64,000 bases of DNA from an uncultured Christensenella sp. (GCA_910584295.1 CAJTYR010000002.1:183322-247321); one strand, 5' to 3'; shown: positions 1 through 8,878, numbered from the stretch's first letter. Notes: a model not told the origin generated them from the letters alone. Translations and numbers: made by a program.

Positions 1-1133
1 TCACAAGAGGGGAAACTCAAGTTTTGTCAGCACTCACTTTGGGCACAGTTTCTGATGTTCAAAAACTTGAAGGGCTTGATGATGAAGATGTAAACAGATA
101 TGTTCATCACTACAATATGCCACCTTATGCAACTGGCGAAGCAATGATGATCAGAAGCACTGGTCGTCGTGAAATTGGTCATGGTGCGCTTGCTGAAAGG
201 GCTCTTGAACCTGTTGTTCCAAAAGAAGATGTTTTCCCATATGCATTGCGTATTGTAAGCGAAGTGCTTTCATCAAATGGTTCTTCTTCAATGGCAAGTG
301 TTTGCGGATCAACTCTTGCTCTTATGGATGGTGGTGTTCCAATCAAAGCTCCAGTTTCTGGAATTGCTATGGGACTCATTAAAGACGAAAAAAGCGGAAA
401 GGTTGCTGTCCTTTCTGACATTCAAGGACTTGAAGACTTCCTTGGAGATATGGATTTCAAAGTTACGGGTACATCAAAGGGTGTTACTGCAATTCAAATG
501 GACATCAAAATTAAGGGAATTGACAAAAAGATTTTGACTGAAGCTCTTGAAAGAGCAAAAATTGGAAGAATGTATATTATGGACAAACTTCTTGCTTGCA
601 TCAGTGAGCCAAGAAAAGAGCTTTCTGTCTATGCTCCAAAAATCATTACATTCACAATTGATCCAGATAAGATCAAAGATGTTATTGGATCTGGCGGAAA
701 GACAATCAACAAGATTATCGATGAAACTGGTGTTAAGATTGACATTGAAGATGATGGAAGCGTGTTTATTGCTTCTTGTGACGCTGAAATGAATGAGAAA
801 GCAAAGAAAATCATTCTTTCAATCACAGAAGATGTTGAAGTTGGCGATGTTTATGACGGAAAGGTTGTTCGTATTATGACATTTGGTGCCTTTGTTGATA
901 TCGGTGGTGGAAAGGAAGGAATGATTCACATTTCAAAACTTTCAAACAAGAGAGTTGACAAAGTTGAAGATGTTGTAAAAATTGGTGACAGCGTTGAAGT
1001 TGAAGTTATCAAAATTGACGAGAAAGGAAGAGTTGACCTCAAGCGTATCATACCAAAGGAAGAACTTGAATCAACTGCCAAAGAATCAAAACCAGCAAAA
1101 GCAACAAAGACTGAAAAGAAAGACGAAGAATAA
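1..1133 (+). CDS. pnp: Polyribonucleotide nucleotidyltransferase (PNPase), 3' part
   Basis: Phosphorolytic 3'-5' exoribonuclease of RNA decay. The reading frame is open to the window edge (frame from base 3, reading TRGETQ), so the gene begins upstream and the first catalytic domain is missing here. Present are the second RNase PH domain (roughly the first 190 residues shown), a KH domain with the VIGSGGKTINKI loop (about residues 215-275) and an S1 domain starting GDVYDGKVVRIMTFGAFVDIG. The C-terminus is a short lysine/alanine-rich tail. The TTG at base 24 is internal, not the start. Identification is secure from the domain order and motifs. Confidence 0.96.
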   Translation, partial: TRGETQVLSALTLGTVSDVQKLEGLDDEDVNRYVHHYNMPPYATGEAMMIRSTGRREIGHGALAERALEPVVPKEDVFPYALRIVSEVLSSNGSSSMASVCGSTLALMDGGVPIKAPVSGIAMGLIKDEKSGKVAVLSDIQGLEDFLGDMDFKVTGTSKGVTAIQMDIKIKGIDKKILTEALERAKIGRMYIMDKLLACISEPRKELSVYAPKIITFTIDPDKIKDVIGSGGKTINKIIDETGVKIDIEDDGSVFIASCDAEMNEKAKKIILSITEDVEVGDVYDGKVVRIMTFGAFVDIGGGKEGMIHISKLSNKRVDKVEDVVKIGDSVEVEVIKIDEKGRVDLKRIIPKEELESTAKESKPAKATKTEKKDEE

Positions 1134-1181
1134 AGTTTCGAAAATTCCCAAATGCTTTTGAAATAAGAAAATAATTTATTA

Positions 1182-1212
1182 AAAAAAGACTGTAAAATGC
1201 AGTCTTTTTTAT
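1182..1212 (+). terminator. Rho-independent terminator after pnp
   Basis: AAAAAGACTG and CAGTCTTTTTT pair around a TAAAATG loop, with a T run. The stop of the converging acetyltransferase gene lies inside it, so it may serve both strands. Confidence 0.8.
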
Positions 1213-1835
1213 TGTTTTGTTATGATGCCACTTGAGTTATTTTTTGTGGCAGGTGTGCTTTTTGATAGAAACTTTGTGGCATAATCTTTCTGGTCGCAAG
1301 GGTCATGTTCAATTGAAAAACCATTTCTTTCATAGAATTTTCTGCTTCCTTTTGCAAATGCTCCGATTGGTTGAAAATGTGCGTATATTTGAGTGCATCC
1401 ATCTTGAAGTATAAACTCTTCCATTGTTTTTAGCATCGCTGTGCCAAGTCCAGTTTTGAAAAAGTCCTTGTGTTTAATTTCAATCAGTTCCAATTTGCAC
1501 TTTGCCCATTGAAGTGGAAAAGAATGCCATTTTCCACGTGATTTGAATAGTAAAAGGTTGTCTTTTATTATGTATTTATCTTTATCCTTTTTTGTTGTTA
1601 AGATTTCGCAAGTCTTTGGAGTTTTTTCAATTCCTCCAAAGAAAGGCGCATTTGCGAGGCGCTCATCATGAGATAATTTTCTTTGATAAAATTTTTCAAT
1701 ATCAAAATAGCATACTCCAACAACATCCAATCCGCTGTATGCTCTTATGATATATGAGGTGTCGTCATCCAAAATCATCTCCAAAAATACGGATTTTCCA
1801 CCATAAAGATCAATTTTTTTAAGTCCATCTCCCAT
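1209..1835 (-). CDS. GNAT-family N-acetyltransferase
   Basis: Probable acetyl-CoA-dependent acetyltransferase of unknown substrate. The C-terminal half has the GNAT acetyl-CoA loop (KTGLGTAMLKTMEEF) followed by the typical helix-strand ending FYERNGF. The N-terminal half (about residues 1-110) is not a recognisable domain. The open frame extends upstream to about 2000, but that would overlap the divergent Nudix gene and its promoter. The ATG at 1835 is preferred because an extended sigma-A promoter ends 6 bases before it. No Shine-Dalgarno is visible, so the mRNA may be leaderless. It stands alone, convergent with pnp. Confidence 0.75.
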   Translation of the reverse strand: MGDGLKKIDLYGGKSVFLEMILDDDTSYIIRAYSGLDVVGVCYFDIEKFYQRKLSHDERLANAPFFGGIEKTPKTCEILTTKKDKDKYIIKDNLLLFKSRGKWHSFPLQWAKCKLELIEIKHKDFFKTGLGTAMLKTMEEFILQDGCTQIYAHFQPIGAFAKGSRKFYERNGFSIEHDPCDQKDYATKFLSKSTPATKNNSSGIITKQ

Positions 1836-1841
1836 ATTATT

Positions 1842-1870
1842 ATTATAGCATTTTTCTTTTGATTTTTCAA
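1842..1870 (-). promoter_or_regulatory. Promoter of the GNAT gene
   Basis: On the minus strand TTGAAA (1870-1865), a 17-base spacer and TATAAT (1847-1842) preceded by TGC. The expected transcription start coincides with the ATG at 1835. Confidence 0.7.
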
Positions 1871-1906
1871 TAGGCAAAAAATTTTTTAAAAACTTTTTAA
1901 AATTGT

Positions 1907-1936
1907 TTGACATGCGTATTTTTGACGCATTATAAT
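1907..1936 (+). promoter_or_regulatory. Promoter with inverted-repeat operator of the NrtR-like gene
   Basis: TTGACA (1907-1912), 18-base spacer, TATAAT (1931-1936). The spacer holds the perfect inverted repeat ATGCGT-N7-ACGCAT (1912-1930), ideally placed to block RNA polymerase. The same half-sites recur before the next gene (2638-2651). Autoregulation by the downstream Nudix-HTH protein is inferred. Confidence 0.7.
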
Positions 1937-1958
1937 TACAATGTGATTGGAGGAGGCT

Positions 1959-2606
1959 ATGGAGAAAAATAATCCACTTTATAAAAATCAGGGGATACAC
2001 TCTGTGCTTGCACTCTTCACTGTTGAAAATGGTCGGTTTAAAGTTTTCTTAATCCAAAGAAACAACGAACCTTTTAAAGGAAAGTGGATTTTGATTGGTG
2101 GTGCGTGTTACAACAATGAAGATGTTGAGACGGCGATGAAGAGAGAGCTGTTTGAAAAGACTGGCATGAAAGACATACATTTTCAAATGTTTAATGTTTA
2201 TTCAAAACCGGACAGAAGCCCAGTTTGTCGAATGATTGCCATTGCACACATTGGCGTTGTTGACTGCAAGAGGGTGGAATACCTTAAGCAAACGCTCAAA
2301 ACGCAAGACGCAGATTGGTTTGAAATCAACCATATTCCAGAACTTGGATTTGATCATACGGAAATCTTGGGAGATGCAATTGAATATCTGAAAAGCAAGA
2401 TTTTTGACACGGCAATTCTTAAGGATTTGTTTCCAAAATATTTCACATTGCCGGATTTGCACAATGCATATGAAAGCATTTTGAACAAATGTATTGACAG
2501 AAGAAATTTCAGAAAAAGAATGCTTTTGCAAAACATCATCAAAGACTCTGGAATGGTGCAAGAAGTTGCTGGGAAAAAGCCAGCAAAGTTATACAAATTT
2601 GTTTAG
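1959..2606 (+). CDS. NrtR-like Nudix-domain transcriptional regulator
   Basis: Nudix domain (about residues 10-145) joined to a C-terminal winged-helix-like segment ending GKKPAKLYKF, the architecture of NrtR, which senses ADP-ribose and represses NAD metabolism genes. The Nudix box runs G-x5-E-x7-REL-xE, but the next glutamate is lysine (RELFEKTGM), as expected for a sensor that need not hydrolyse. The ATG at 1959 follows GGAGGAGG; a TTG at 1947 lies within that ribosome binding site and is rejected. It precedes a gene with a NadR-like nucleotide-kinase domain, which fits a NAD-salvage role. Family assignment is from architecture, not a database match; a plain Nudix hydrolase is the alternative. 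Confidence 0.65.
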   Translation: MEKNNPLYKNQGIHSVLALFTVENGRFKVFLIQRNNEPFKGKWILIGGACYNNEDVETAMKRELFEKTGMKDIHFQMFNVYSKPDRSPVCRMIAIAHIGVVDCKRVEYLKQTLKTQDADWFEINHIPELGFDHTEILGDAIEYLKSKIFDTAILKDLFPKYFTLPDLHNAYESILNKCIDRRNFRKRMLLQNIIKDSGMVQEVAGKKPAKLYKFV

Positions 2607-2614
2607 GTTTTAAC

Positions 2615-2651
2615 AGGTCGAAAGACCTTTTAAAATAACGCATAAATGCGT
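2615..2651 (+). promoter_or_regulatory. Hairpin and second copy of the NrtR-type half-sites
   Basis: AGGTC-GAAA-GACCT hairpin followed by TTTT (2615-2632), a weak terminator or processing stem. Then ACGCAT-AA-ATGCGT (2638-2651), the same hexamers as in the nrtR-like promoter but in diverging order. Possible second binding site controlling the kinase/CYTH gene. Confidence 0.5.
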
Positions 2652-2681
2652 AAAAAATACACAAATATAAAGGAGAAAGTT

Positions 2682-3773
2682 ATGAAAACAATCGTAGTAA
2701 ATTTGATGGGAGCTGCAGGATCTGGAAAGTCGACCTTGGCAACTGAAGTGTTTGCCATGCTTAAAAGAAAAGGATACAATTGTGAATATGTTGATGAATA
2801 CGCAAAGCACATGGTTTATGAAAACAACCTCGCAAGGCTGAGCAATCAACTGTTGGTGTTTAGCAATCAATATTTTTCGCTTGATGTCATTAGAGATAAG
2901 GTGAACATCATCATAACAGATTCTCCATTGCTTTTGTCAATCTTTTATAACAGAGAAAATCTCAATAAAAATCATTTGAAAGTTCCTGACAAATTGCTTA
3001 AAGAATTGGTTTTGTATTGCTATTCAACTTTTGATAACTTGAATTATTTTCTGACTAGAAACCATGAATATAAAAGAGAAGGAAGATATCAGACTGAAGA
3101 TGAGGCAAGGGTGCAAGAGGGAAAGTTGAGAGATCTTTTGCAAGAGATGGAGCTTGATTGCAAACATATGCTTTCAACAGATAATTGTGCTGATCAGATT
3201 TTGCAAGATATAGAAAATCGTGTGAAATATTATGCAGGGCTTTCAAAATCTGGTATGGAAATTGAAAGAAAATTCTTCTTGGCTGAAGCACCAAAAGGGT
3301 TTTATTATTTCAGAACGGAAAATATTTTGCAAGGATATTTTATTAAAAATGAACATGAGGTTAGAGTTCGTAATGTGAACAATCAAGATTATTTCCTTAC
3401 AGAAAAGTTTGGAGATGGAGTGATGAGAGAAGAATATGAAAAGGCAATTGGCAGAGAAGAATATGCGTCTCTCATGAAAAAAGTTGGTGGAAGAATCGTC
3501 CAAAAATCGAGGACTTATGTTCCACTTGAAAATGGACTGATGGCAGAAGTTGATATCTATTTTGGGAAGAACAAGGGGCTTTCAACCGTGGAGGTTGAGT
3601 TTGAAAGTTTGGAACAAGCAAACTCTTTTGTTCCACCAAAATGGTTTGGAAGAGAAATCACAAATGAAGCAGAGTATAAAAACAAAAATCTTTCTTTGAA
3701 AGAGGCTTCACCAGCGAAAGCATATTCAACTGGAAAGGGTAAAAATGTTGCAGGAAAAGAAAAAGCAGGCTGA
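2682..3773 (+). CDS. NadR-like P-loop kinase fused to CYTH domain (Ttd14-like)
   Basis: The N-terminal domain (residues 1 to about 180) has a Walker A loop GAAGSGKSTL and the VDEYAKHMVYE and ITDSPLLL motifs of the AAA_28/NadR-type ribosylnicotinamide-kinase family. The C-terminal domain (about 190-345) starts with MEIERKF, the EIERKF signature of CYTH triphosphate-tunnel enzymes, with paired acidic and basic strand residues (EHEVRVR, EVDIYFG, EVEFES). The same pairing occurs in eukaryotic Ttd14. Likely reaction: phosphorylation or hydrolysis of a nucleotide or polyphosphate; substrate unknown. The ATG at 2682 follows AAGGAGAAAG; an in-frame ATG at 2646 lacks a ribosome binding site and lies in the half-site repeat. 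Probably co-regulated with the NrtR-like gene. Confidence 0.75.
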   Translation: MKTIVVNLMGAAGSGKSTLATEVFAMLKRKGYNCEYVDEYAKHMVYENNLARLSNQLLVFSNQYFSLDVIRDKVNIIITDSPLLLSIFYNRENLNKNHLKVPDKLLKELVLYCYSTFDNLNYFLTRNHEYKREGRYQTEDEARVQEGKLRDLLQEMELDCKHMLSTDNCADQILQDIENRVKYYAGLSKSGMEIERKFFLAEAPKGFYYFRTENILQGYFIKNEHEVRVRNVNNQDYFLTEKFGDGVMREEYEKAIGREEYASLMKKVGGRIVQKSRTYVPLENGLMAEVDIYFGKNKGLSTVEVEFESLEQANSFVPPKWFGREITNEAEYKNKNLSLKEASPAKAYSTGKGKNVAGKEKAG

Positions 3774-3789
3774 TTTGCCTGCTCTTTTA
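3762..3789. terminator. Bidirectional terminator
   Basis: AGCAGGC and GCCTGCT pair around TGATTT, with A's before and T's after, so it works for the kinase/CYTH gene (whose TGA is in the loop) and for the converging ferritin-like gene. Confidence 0.85.
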
Positions 3790-4071
3790 TTCGTTCTTAT
3801 CTTTCATGAATTCGTTTAAACCTTTTTCAAATTGAGTTTGACTTGTTGGGTCAAGAAAGAAAAGAAGTCCAAAAAGTTGCCCTACATGAAGTTTTTCTTC
3901 ATTTACTATGTCAATGAGGGTACGGTTTACAATTGGGTTGTTTGATTCTTGAATGTGTCTTTCATATTGTATTATTGCCTCGATTTCTCCAATGATGTCT
4001 GCTCTGACATTTTCTGCAAGTTGGTAATTTGATATTTTTTGAAGATTTTCGTTTTGTGAATATATTTTCAT
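3787..4071 (-). CDS. Small ferritin-like protein (EncFtn-like)
   Basis: 94-residue helical protein with two short di-iron signatures: GEIEAIIQYERHI (about residues 28-40) and VNEEKLHVGQLFGLLFFLDP (about 56-75). The ExxxxxYE and EExxH spacing and the following LxxLxxLDP resemble encapsulated ferritins, which form the iron site only on dimerisation. One hairpin per chain is half of a normal four-helix ferritin. Start ATG at 4071 after AAGGAGTT. No encapsulin shell gene is seen in the window, and a C-terminal encapsulin-targeting peptide is not obvious. Iron or oxidative-stress role inferred. Confidence 0.65.
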   Translation of the reverse strand: MKIYSQNENLQKISNYQLAENVRADIIGEIEAIIQYERHIQESNNPIVNRTLIDIVNEEKLHVGQLFGLLFFLDPTSQTQFEKGLNEFMKDKNE

Positions 4072-4194
4072 GATAACTCCTTATGCTAGTTCTATGAAAA
4101 TTTTTCAAATTTTGAAACAATGTTTGACAATCATTTTTGATTTTGAGGATTGTTGTTGTATACTTATCATATACAATTATAAACGAGGTGAGAT

Positions 4195-6561
4195 GTGAAA
4201 AAAGATAACTGCTCTTCAAAAAAATATTTTGAAAAATTGAACGCATATTTTCGTGCTGCAAACTATCTGTCTGTTGCTCAACTTTATTTGCTTGAAAACC
4301 CTCTTATGAGAGAGCATGAGTTGTGCGTTGAGGACATTAAGCCACGACTTGTTGGACACTGGGGAACTGTGCCTGGACAAAATTTCATCTATGCTCACTG
4401 CAACAGAGTTATAAAGAAATATGACCTTGATATGATTCTTCTTTCTGGACCTGGACATGGCGGAAACTTTTTTGTTGCAAACAGCTATTTAGAAGGAACC
4501 TACAGCGAATATTATCCAAAAATTTCTCAAGACAAAGTTGGTATGACAAGGCTTTGCAAACAATTTTCTTTCCCTGGTGGAATTGGTTCGCATGTTGTGC
4601 CAGAGACACCTGGATCAATCAATGAAGGTGGGGAACTTGGATATAGTCTTGCCCATGCTTTTGGTGCAATTTTTGACAACCCTAATTTGATTGCAACTGT
4701 TGCAGTTGGTGATGGTGAATCTGAAACAGGTCCACTTGCAACTTCTTGGCATAGTTATAAATTTGTTAACCCTCAAAAGGATGGTGCTGTGCTTCCAATC
4801 CTTCACTTGAATGGGTATAAAATCTCAAATCCAACTGTGCTTTCAAGGCTTTCCGATGACGAACTTGAAAGCCTTTTTGAAGGGTACGGATATAAGCCGC
4901 ATTTTGTTTCTGGGGATGACCCTATGCTTATGCATAAGCTTATGGCAAAAGAGATGGACAAGTGTGTTGAGGAAATAAAATATATTTGGCATCGAGCAAG
5001 AGACCTTGGCAAGACAAACAGAGTTGATAATTGGCCAATGATTGTTTTGAGAACTCCAAAGGGGTGGACGGGACCAAAAGAAGTTGATGGAAAACAAGTT
5101 GAGGGAACTTTCCGTGCTCATCAAATTCCAATTACAATGGCAAAGAGTGAAAACATTGCACTTCTTAAGGCTTGGCTTGAAAGCTATAAACCTGAAGAAC
5201 TTTTTGATGAGAATTATCGTTTAAAAAGTGAAATCGCCGATATTTTGCCAAAAGGAGATAAGAGAATCTCTGCAAATCCTGTGACAAATGGTGGAAAACT
5301 TTTGAAAGAACTTAAAACCCCAGCACTTACAAAGGTTGCTTTTAAATTTAAGGGGCATGGAACTGCAAAGACTCAAGATATGCTTGAACTTGGTGGATAT
5401 ATCAAAGAAATTTTTGTGTTGAACGAGAAAAATTCCAACTATCGCATTTTCAGTCCAGATGAAGCAATGAGCAATCGTCTTTACAAGGCTTTTGAAGTTC
5501 AAAACAGAGTGTTTAATGCAAATCGTTTGGATAATGATGAAAAACTTGCAATGGATGGACGCATTATGGATTCATATCTTTCCGAACATATGTGTGAAGG
5601 TTGGCTTGAGGGTTATCTTGTCACTGGCAGACATGGCATGTTTGACAGTTATGAGTCTTTCATTCGCGTAGTTGACAGCATGGTTGCTCAACACGCAAAA
5701 TGGCTTAAGACTTGCAAAGAAATTTCTTGGAGAAAGTCAATTTCATCTCTTAATCTCATTTTGACAAGTGATGTGTGGCAACAAGATCACAATGGTTATA
5801 CGCACCAAGATCCGGGATTCTTGGGACATTTGGCAGACAAAAAAGGTTATATTTCAAGAATTCTGCTTCCAGCTGATGCAAATAGTTTGATTGCTTGTTA
5901 TGACAGCTGTGTTAAGAGTAAAGATATGGTTAATGCCATCGTTGCTTCAAAGCATCCTTCTTATCAATGGCTTTCTATGGAAGAAGCGAAGAAAAATGTT
6001 GAAAACGGAGTTGAAGAATGGTCTTGGGCTGGGATGAACAACACTAAAAGGCCAGATGTTGTTATTGCTTGTGGGGGACATACTCCAACTGAAGAAGCTC
6101 TTGCTGCTGTTTGGTATTTGAAGAAATATTTGCCAAAACTTAATGTCAGATTTGTCAATGTGGTTGACTTGCTTCGTCTTTCCAAAGACTCTGAAAATCC
6201 AACTGCTCTTTCTGATGTTGAATTTGATAAGATTTTCACAAAAGACAAACCAGTTGTTTTTGCTTTCCATGGATATGCAGAACTTATCAAGTCACTTGTT
6301 TATGACAGACACAACAAAAATTTTGTTGTTGAGGGGTATAACGAAGAAGGAACTATCACAACAGCATTTGATATGAGAGTGAGAAATCACATCGATCGTT
6401 TCCACCTTGTTTTGGATGTGCTTGACAACATTGAAATCTCAAAAGCAGAGAAAAACAAAATTGCAAAAGAGATGAATGAAAAACTTGATTTCCACAACAA
6501 GTATATTGTTGAGACTGGACTTGACACACCAGAATTTGCAAACTGGAATTGGAATGACTAA
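4195..6561 (+). CDS. xfp: Xylulose-5-phosphate/fructose-6-phosphate phosphoketolase
   Basis: Thiamine-diphosphate enzyme that splits xylulose 5-phosphate (and often fructose 6-phosphate) with phosphate to acetyl phosphate and glyceraldehyde 3-phosphate (or erythrose 4-phosphate). At 788 residues it is full length. Visible signatures: GPGHGGNFFVANSYLEGTYS, FPGGIGSHVVPETPGS, the ThDP motif GDGESETGPLATSWHS, and the C-terminal QDHNGYTHQDPGF. The start is a GTG at 4195 behind GAGGTGAGAT. Single-gene unit with its own terminator. Implies a phosphoketolase route for sugars and ATP from acetyl phosphate; no acetate kinase gene is in the window. Confidence 0.97.
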   Translation: MKKDNCSSKKYFEKLNAYFRAANYLSVAQLYLLENPLMREHELCVEDIKPRLVGHWGTVPGQNFIYAHCNRVIKKYDLDMILLSGPGHGGNFFVANSYLEGTYSEYYPKISQDKVGMTRLCKQFSFPGGIGSHVVPETPGSINEGGELGYSLAHAFGAIFDNPNLIATVAVGDGESETGPLATSWHSYKFVNPQKDGAVLPILHLNGYKISNPTVLSRLSDDELESLFEGYGYKPHFVSGDDPMLMHKLMAKEMDKCVEEIKYIWHRARDLGKTNRVDNWPMIVLRTPKGWTGPKEVDGKQVEGTFRAHQIPITMAKSENIALLKAWLESYKPEELFDENYRLKSEIADILPKGDKRISANPVTNGGKLLKELKTPALTKVAFKFKGHGTAKTQDMLELGGYIKEIFVLNEKNSNYRIFSPDEAMSNRLYKAFEVQNRVFNANRLDNDEKLAMDGRIMDSYLSEHMCEGWLEGYLVTGRHGMFDSYESFIRVVDSMVAQHAKWLKTCKEISWRKSISSLNLILTSDVWQQDHNGYTHQDPGFLGHLADKKGYISRILLPADANSLIACYDSCVKSKDMVNAIVASKHPSYQWLSMEEAKKNVENGVEEWSWAGMNNTKRPDVVIACGGHTPTEEALAAVWYLKKYLPKLNVRFVNVVDLLRLSKDSENPTALSDVEFDKIFTKDKPVVFAFHGYAELIKSLVYDRHNKNFVVEGYNEEGTITTAFDMRVRNHIDRFHLVLDVLDNIEISKAEKNKIAKEMNEKLDFHNKYIVETGLDTPEFANWNWND

Positions 6562-6569
6562 CCTTTTAG

Positions 6570-6598
6570 GACGCAATCAGATTTGATTGTGTCTTTTT
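6570..6598 (+). terminator. Terminator after xfp
   Basis: GACGCAATCA and TGATTGTGTC form a 10-pair stem (one G-U) with a 4-base loop followed by TTTTT. Confidence 0.85.
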
Positions 6599-6622
6599 GG
6601 TATCTTAAAGGAGAAAGAAATT

Positions 6623-7408
6623 ATGAAATGGTTTTTTGAAGAGGATAAAACATCTGGAGTTATAACTGGACATGAACATGTAAGAAGTGATCATAAACCA
6701 ACTGACAAATATGAATTACCTACAAATGCAATGATTTTTTGTTTGGGAAAATGGGATTTGGTTTTGAATGAACTATATAGGACAAATCTTATTTTGGACA
6801 AGCTTCCACGTTTTTGTGGAACAAGTCCAGTGTATCAGATTGAAGGTGTTAAAGATTGGTGTTTTCTTCATGGTGGAGTGGGCGCTCCAGTGATTGCTGA
6901 TACGATTGAGACGCTTCGTGCTTTTGGAGTGAAAAAACTTGTTTTGGTTGGACTTGCTGGAGGATTTGGAAAAGATGTCAACATCGGAGATATTATTTTG
7001 CCAGAAAAAGTTTTAAGTGAAGAAGGAACAAGTTTGCATTATGGCTTTGAAAACTGGACAAATATTGTTTCTTATGATGCAAATGCTTTGAAAAGACATT
7101 TGGAAAAGAAATATAAAGTGTTTACAAATCCAACAATCACAACTGATGCTGTCTATCGTCAGACATTTTATAAAGAAAACTTATGGCGAAGTTATGGTTG
7201 CATTGCAGTCGACATGGAAGCGTCTGCATTTGTCAATCTTTGCAAATTTTATGACTTGGAACATTCTGTTGTTTTGAGAGTATCTGATAAGCATCCAATG
7301 AATGAAGATGAACCTAAATGGAAGTTTGGTGCAAAAATGGACTATCGAAGAGAATTTTTGTCTTCAATAATTGAATTTTTTACAAAGGATGGAAATGTTA
7401 ATGTCTGA
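6623..7408 (+). CDS. Nucleoside phosphorylase, PNP/UDP family
   Basis: Probable phosphorolysis of a purine nucleoside or uridine to base plus ribose 1-phosphate. Motifs fit the PNP_UDP_1 fold: the phosphate-binding loop HGGVGAP, the strand-turn LVGLAGGFG, and VDMEASAFVNLCKF, where the ME pair binds ribose. Length 261 residues is normal. The ATG at 6623 follows AAAGGAGAAAG; the upstream in-frame ATG at 6587 lies within the xfp terminator. It overlaps malQ by 8 bases, so the two are translationally coupled. Base specificity cannot be told from sequence alone; the ribose 1-phosphate could feed the phosphoketolase pathway. Confidence 0.88.
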   Translation: MKWFFEEDKTSGVITGHEHVRSDHKPTDKYELPTNAMIFCLGKWDLVLNELYRTNLILDKLPRFCGTSPVYQIEGVKDWCFLHGGVGAPVIADTIETLRAFGVKKLVLVGLAGGFGKDVNIGDIILPEKVLSEEGTSLHYGFENWTNIVSYDANALKRHLEKKYKVFTNPTITTDAVYRQTFYKENLWRSYGCIAVDMEASAFVNLCKFYDLEHSVVLRVSDKHPMNEDEPKWKFGAKMDYRREFLSSIIEFFTKDGNVNV

Positions 7409-8852
7409 ATTTGGAGTTTTGTGTCACATAACTTGTTTGAATAATTCTTATGGTTTGGGCGATTTCGGAAAGACTGCATACGAGTTTGTTGACTTCTTAA
7501 AAAAGATTGGTGCAACAGTCTGGGAAGTTTTACCTCTGAATTTAACAAACGATTTTAATTGTCCATATGGAGCAATGAGCATTTTCTCTTTTGATGAAAT
7601 GTTTGTTGACTTGGAAGAACTTTGTCATATGAAACTATTAAATAAAAAACAGCTTTTTTGTTTAAAAAAATATAGGAATAGTGATAAAGTTAATTTCTCT
7701 CAAATCAAACCAAAAAAACTTGAATTGTTTGAATGTGCTTACAAAAATCTGAAAGAAAAGACGTTTTTGGAAGAATACTCAAAAAAAGAAAAATGTGTGT
7801 TGGACTATGCATATTGGAGAGTTTTGCTTGAAGTCTTTGGTGTTTCTGATTGGCGTTTGTTGGATAAAAAATTTTGGAACAGAAATTCAAGCGCTGGCAA
7901 AAAATTTTCATTGGAGCATAAGGAAGAAATTTTGAAATATGTATTCTTCCAATATATTTTGCAAAAACAATGGCAGAACTTGAAAGATTATGCAAACAAA
8001 AATGGGGTGAAGATTTTTGGTGATGTTCCTGCTTATTGTGACAAGGCAAGCGTTGAGGTTTTTTCCAATCCGAAATATGTCAAACTAAACAAAGCTTTCT
8101 TGCCGTTGGCAACAGGTGGGGCGCCTGCCGATGAGATGTGCTGTGATATGCAAGATTGGGGAACATGCGTTTATGATTGGGATGTTTTGAAAAAGAAAAA
8201 CTATGCATATTTGATTGAGAGAATTAAAAGACTTCTTGAAAGATATGACATTTTAAGGCTTGATCATTTTATGGCATATGTTGAGCATTTTGAAATCCCA
8301 AAAGAAGGAAAGAGAAAGCCTCAATTTGTTAAAGCTGGAGGAAAAGAATTTTTTGAAAAACTTTCTAGAAAAGTTTCTTTTGAAAAGCTTGTTGTTGAAG
8401 ACATTGGTGTTGTGACAAAAGAATGTCAAGAGGTGATAAAAAATTTTCAGCTTACACGAATGAAAGTTTTGCAATTTGCTTTTGAAACAAATGAAAAAAA
8501 TCCACATTTGCCGGAGTTTGCAGGCAAGGATTGTGTCTATTACACTGAAACCCATGACAGCAATACTTTTATGGGATTTCTGAAAAAACTTGACAATAAG
8601 CAATTGTTGAAAGTTGAAAATTTGCTTGATTGCAAGAGCAAAAATTTGAAAAAAATTCAAGTAAGTGCGATTAAAAAAGTATTGTCTTCAAACGCTAAAA
8701 TTGCTATGATTCCAATTCAAGATTTGATGTTTTTGGATGAGCGTTTTAGGATGAATATTGCTGGAACAGCAGCAGGGTGCTGGGAATATAGATTACAAAA
8801 TAATTTTAGAAAAAAAATTATTTTAAATATGAAAAAATATTTTAAAAGATAA
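7401..8852 (+). CDS. malQ: 4-alpha-glucanotransferase (amylomaltase)
   Basis: GH77 enzyme that moves alpha-1,4-glucan chains between acceptors in maltodextrin or glycogen use. The three GH77 catalytic acids are visible in order: nucleophile Asp in LRLDHFMAYVEH, acid/base Glu in VVEDIG, and the stabilising Asp in YYTETHDSNT. It has about 484 residues, typical of bacterial MalQ. Starts at 7389, 7395 and 7401 are in frame; 7401 is chosen because AAAGGATGG at 7385-7391 gives a normal spacing. It overlaps the end of the phosphorylase gene and is co-transcribed with it. Confidence 0.92.
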   Translation: MSEFGVLCHITCLNNSYGLGDFGKTAYEFVDFLKKIGATVWEVLPLNLTNDFNCPYGAMSIFSFDEMFVDLEELCHMKLLNKKQLFCLKKYRNSDKVNFSQIKPKKLELFECAYKNLKEKTFLEEYSKKEKCVLDYAYWRVLLEVFGVSDWRLLDKKFWNRNSSAGKKFSLEHKEEILKYVFFQYILQKQWQNLKDYANKNGVKIFGDVPAYCDKASVEVFSNPKYVKLNKAFLPLATGGAPADEMCCDMQDWGTCVYDWDVLKKKNYAYLIERIKRLLERYDILRLDHFMAYVEHFEIPKEGKRKPQFVKAGGKEFFEKLSRKVSFEKLVVEDIGVVTKECQEVIKNFQLTRMKVLQFAFETNEKNPHLPEFAGKDCVYYTETHDSNTFMGFLKKLDNKQLLKVENLLDCKSKNLKKIQVSAIKKVLSSNAKIAMIPIQDLMFLDERFRMNIAGTAAGCWEYRLQNNFRKKIILNMKKYFKR

Positions 8853-8878
8853 AAAACATGTAAAATTGCAGGTTTTTT
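8851..8878 (+). terminator. Probable weak terminator after malQ
   Basis: AAAAAACATG and CAGGTTTTTT can pair with one mismatch around a 9-base loop, ending in T's. Confidence 0.45.

Noticed and set aside
1835..2000. N-terminal extension of the GNAT frame
   Set aside because: It would overlap the divergent Nudix gene and both promoters, with no ribosome binding site.
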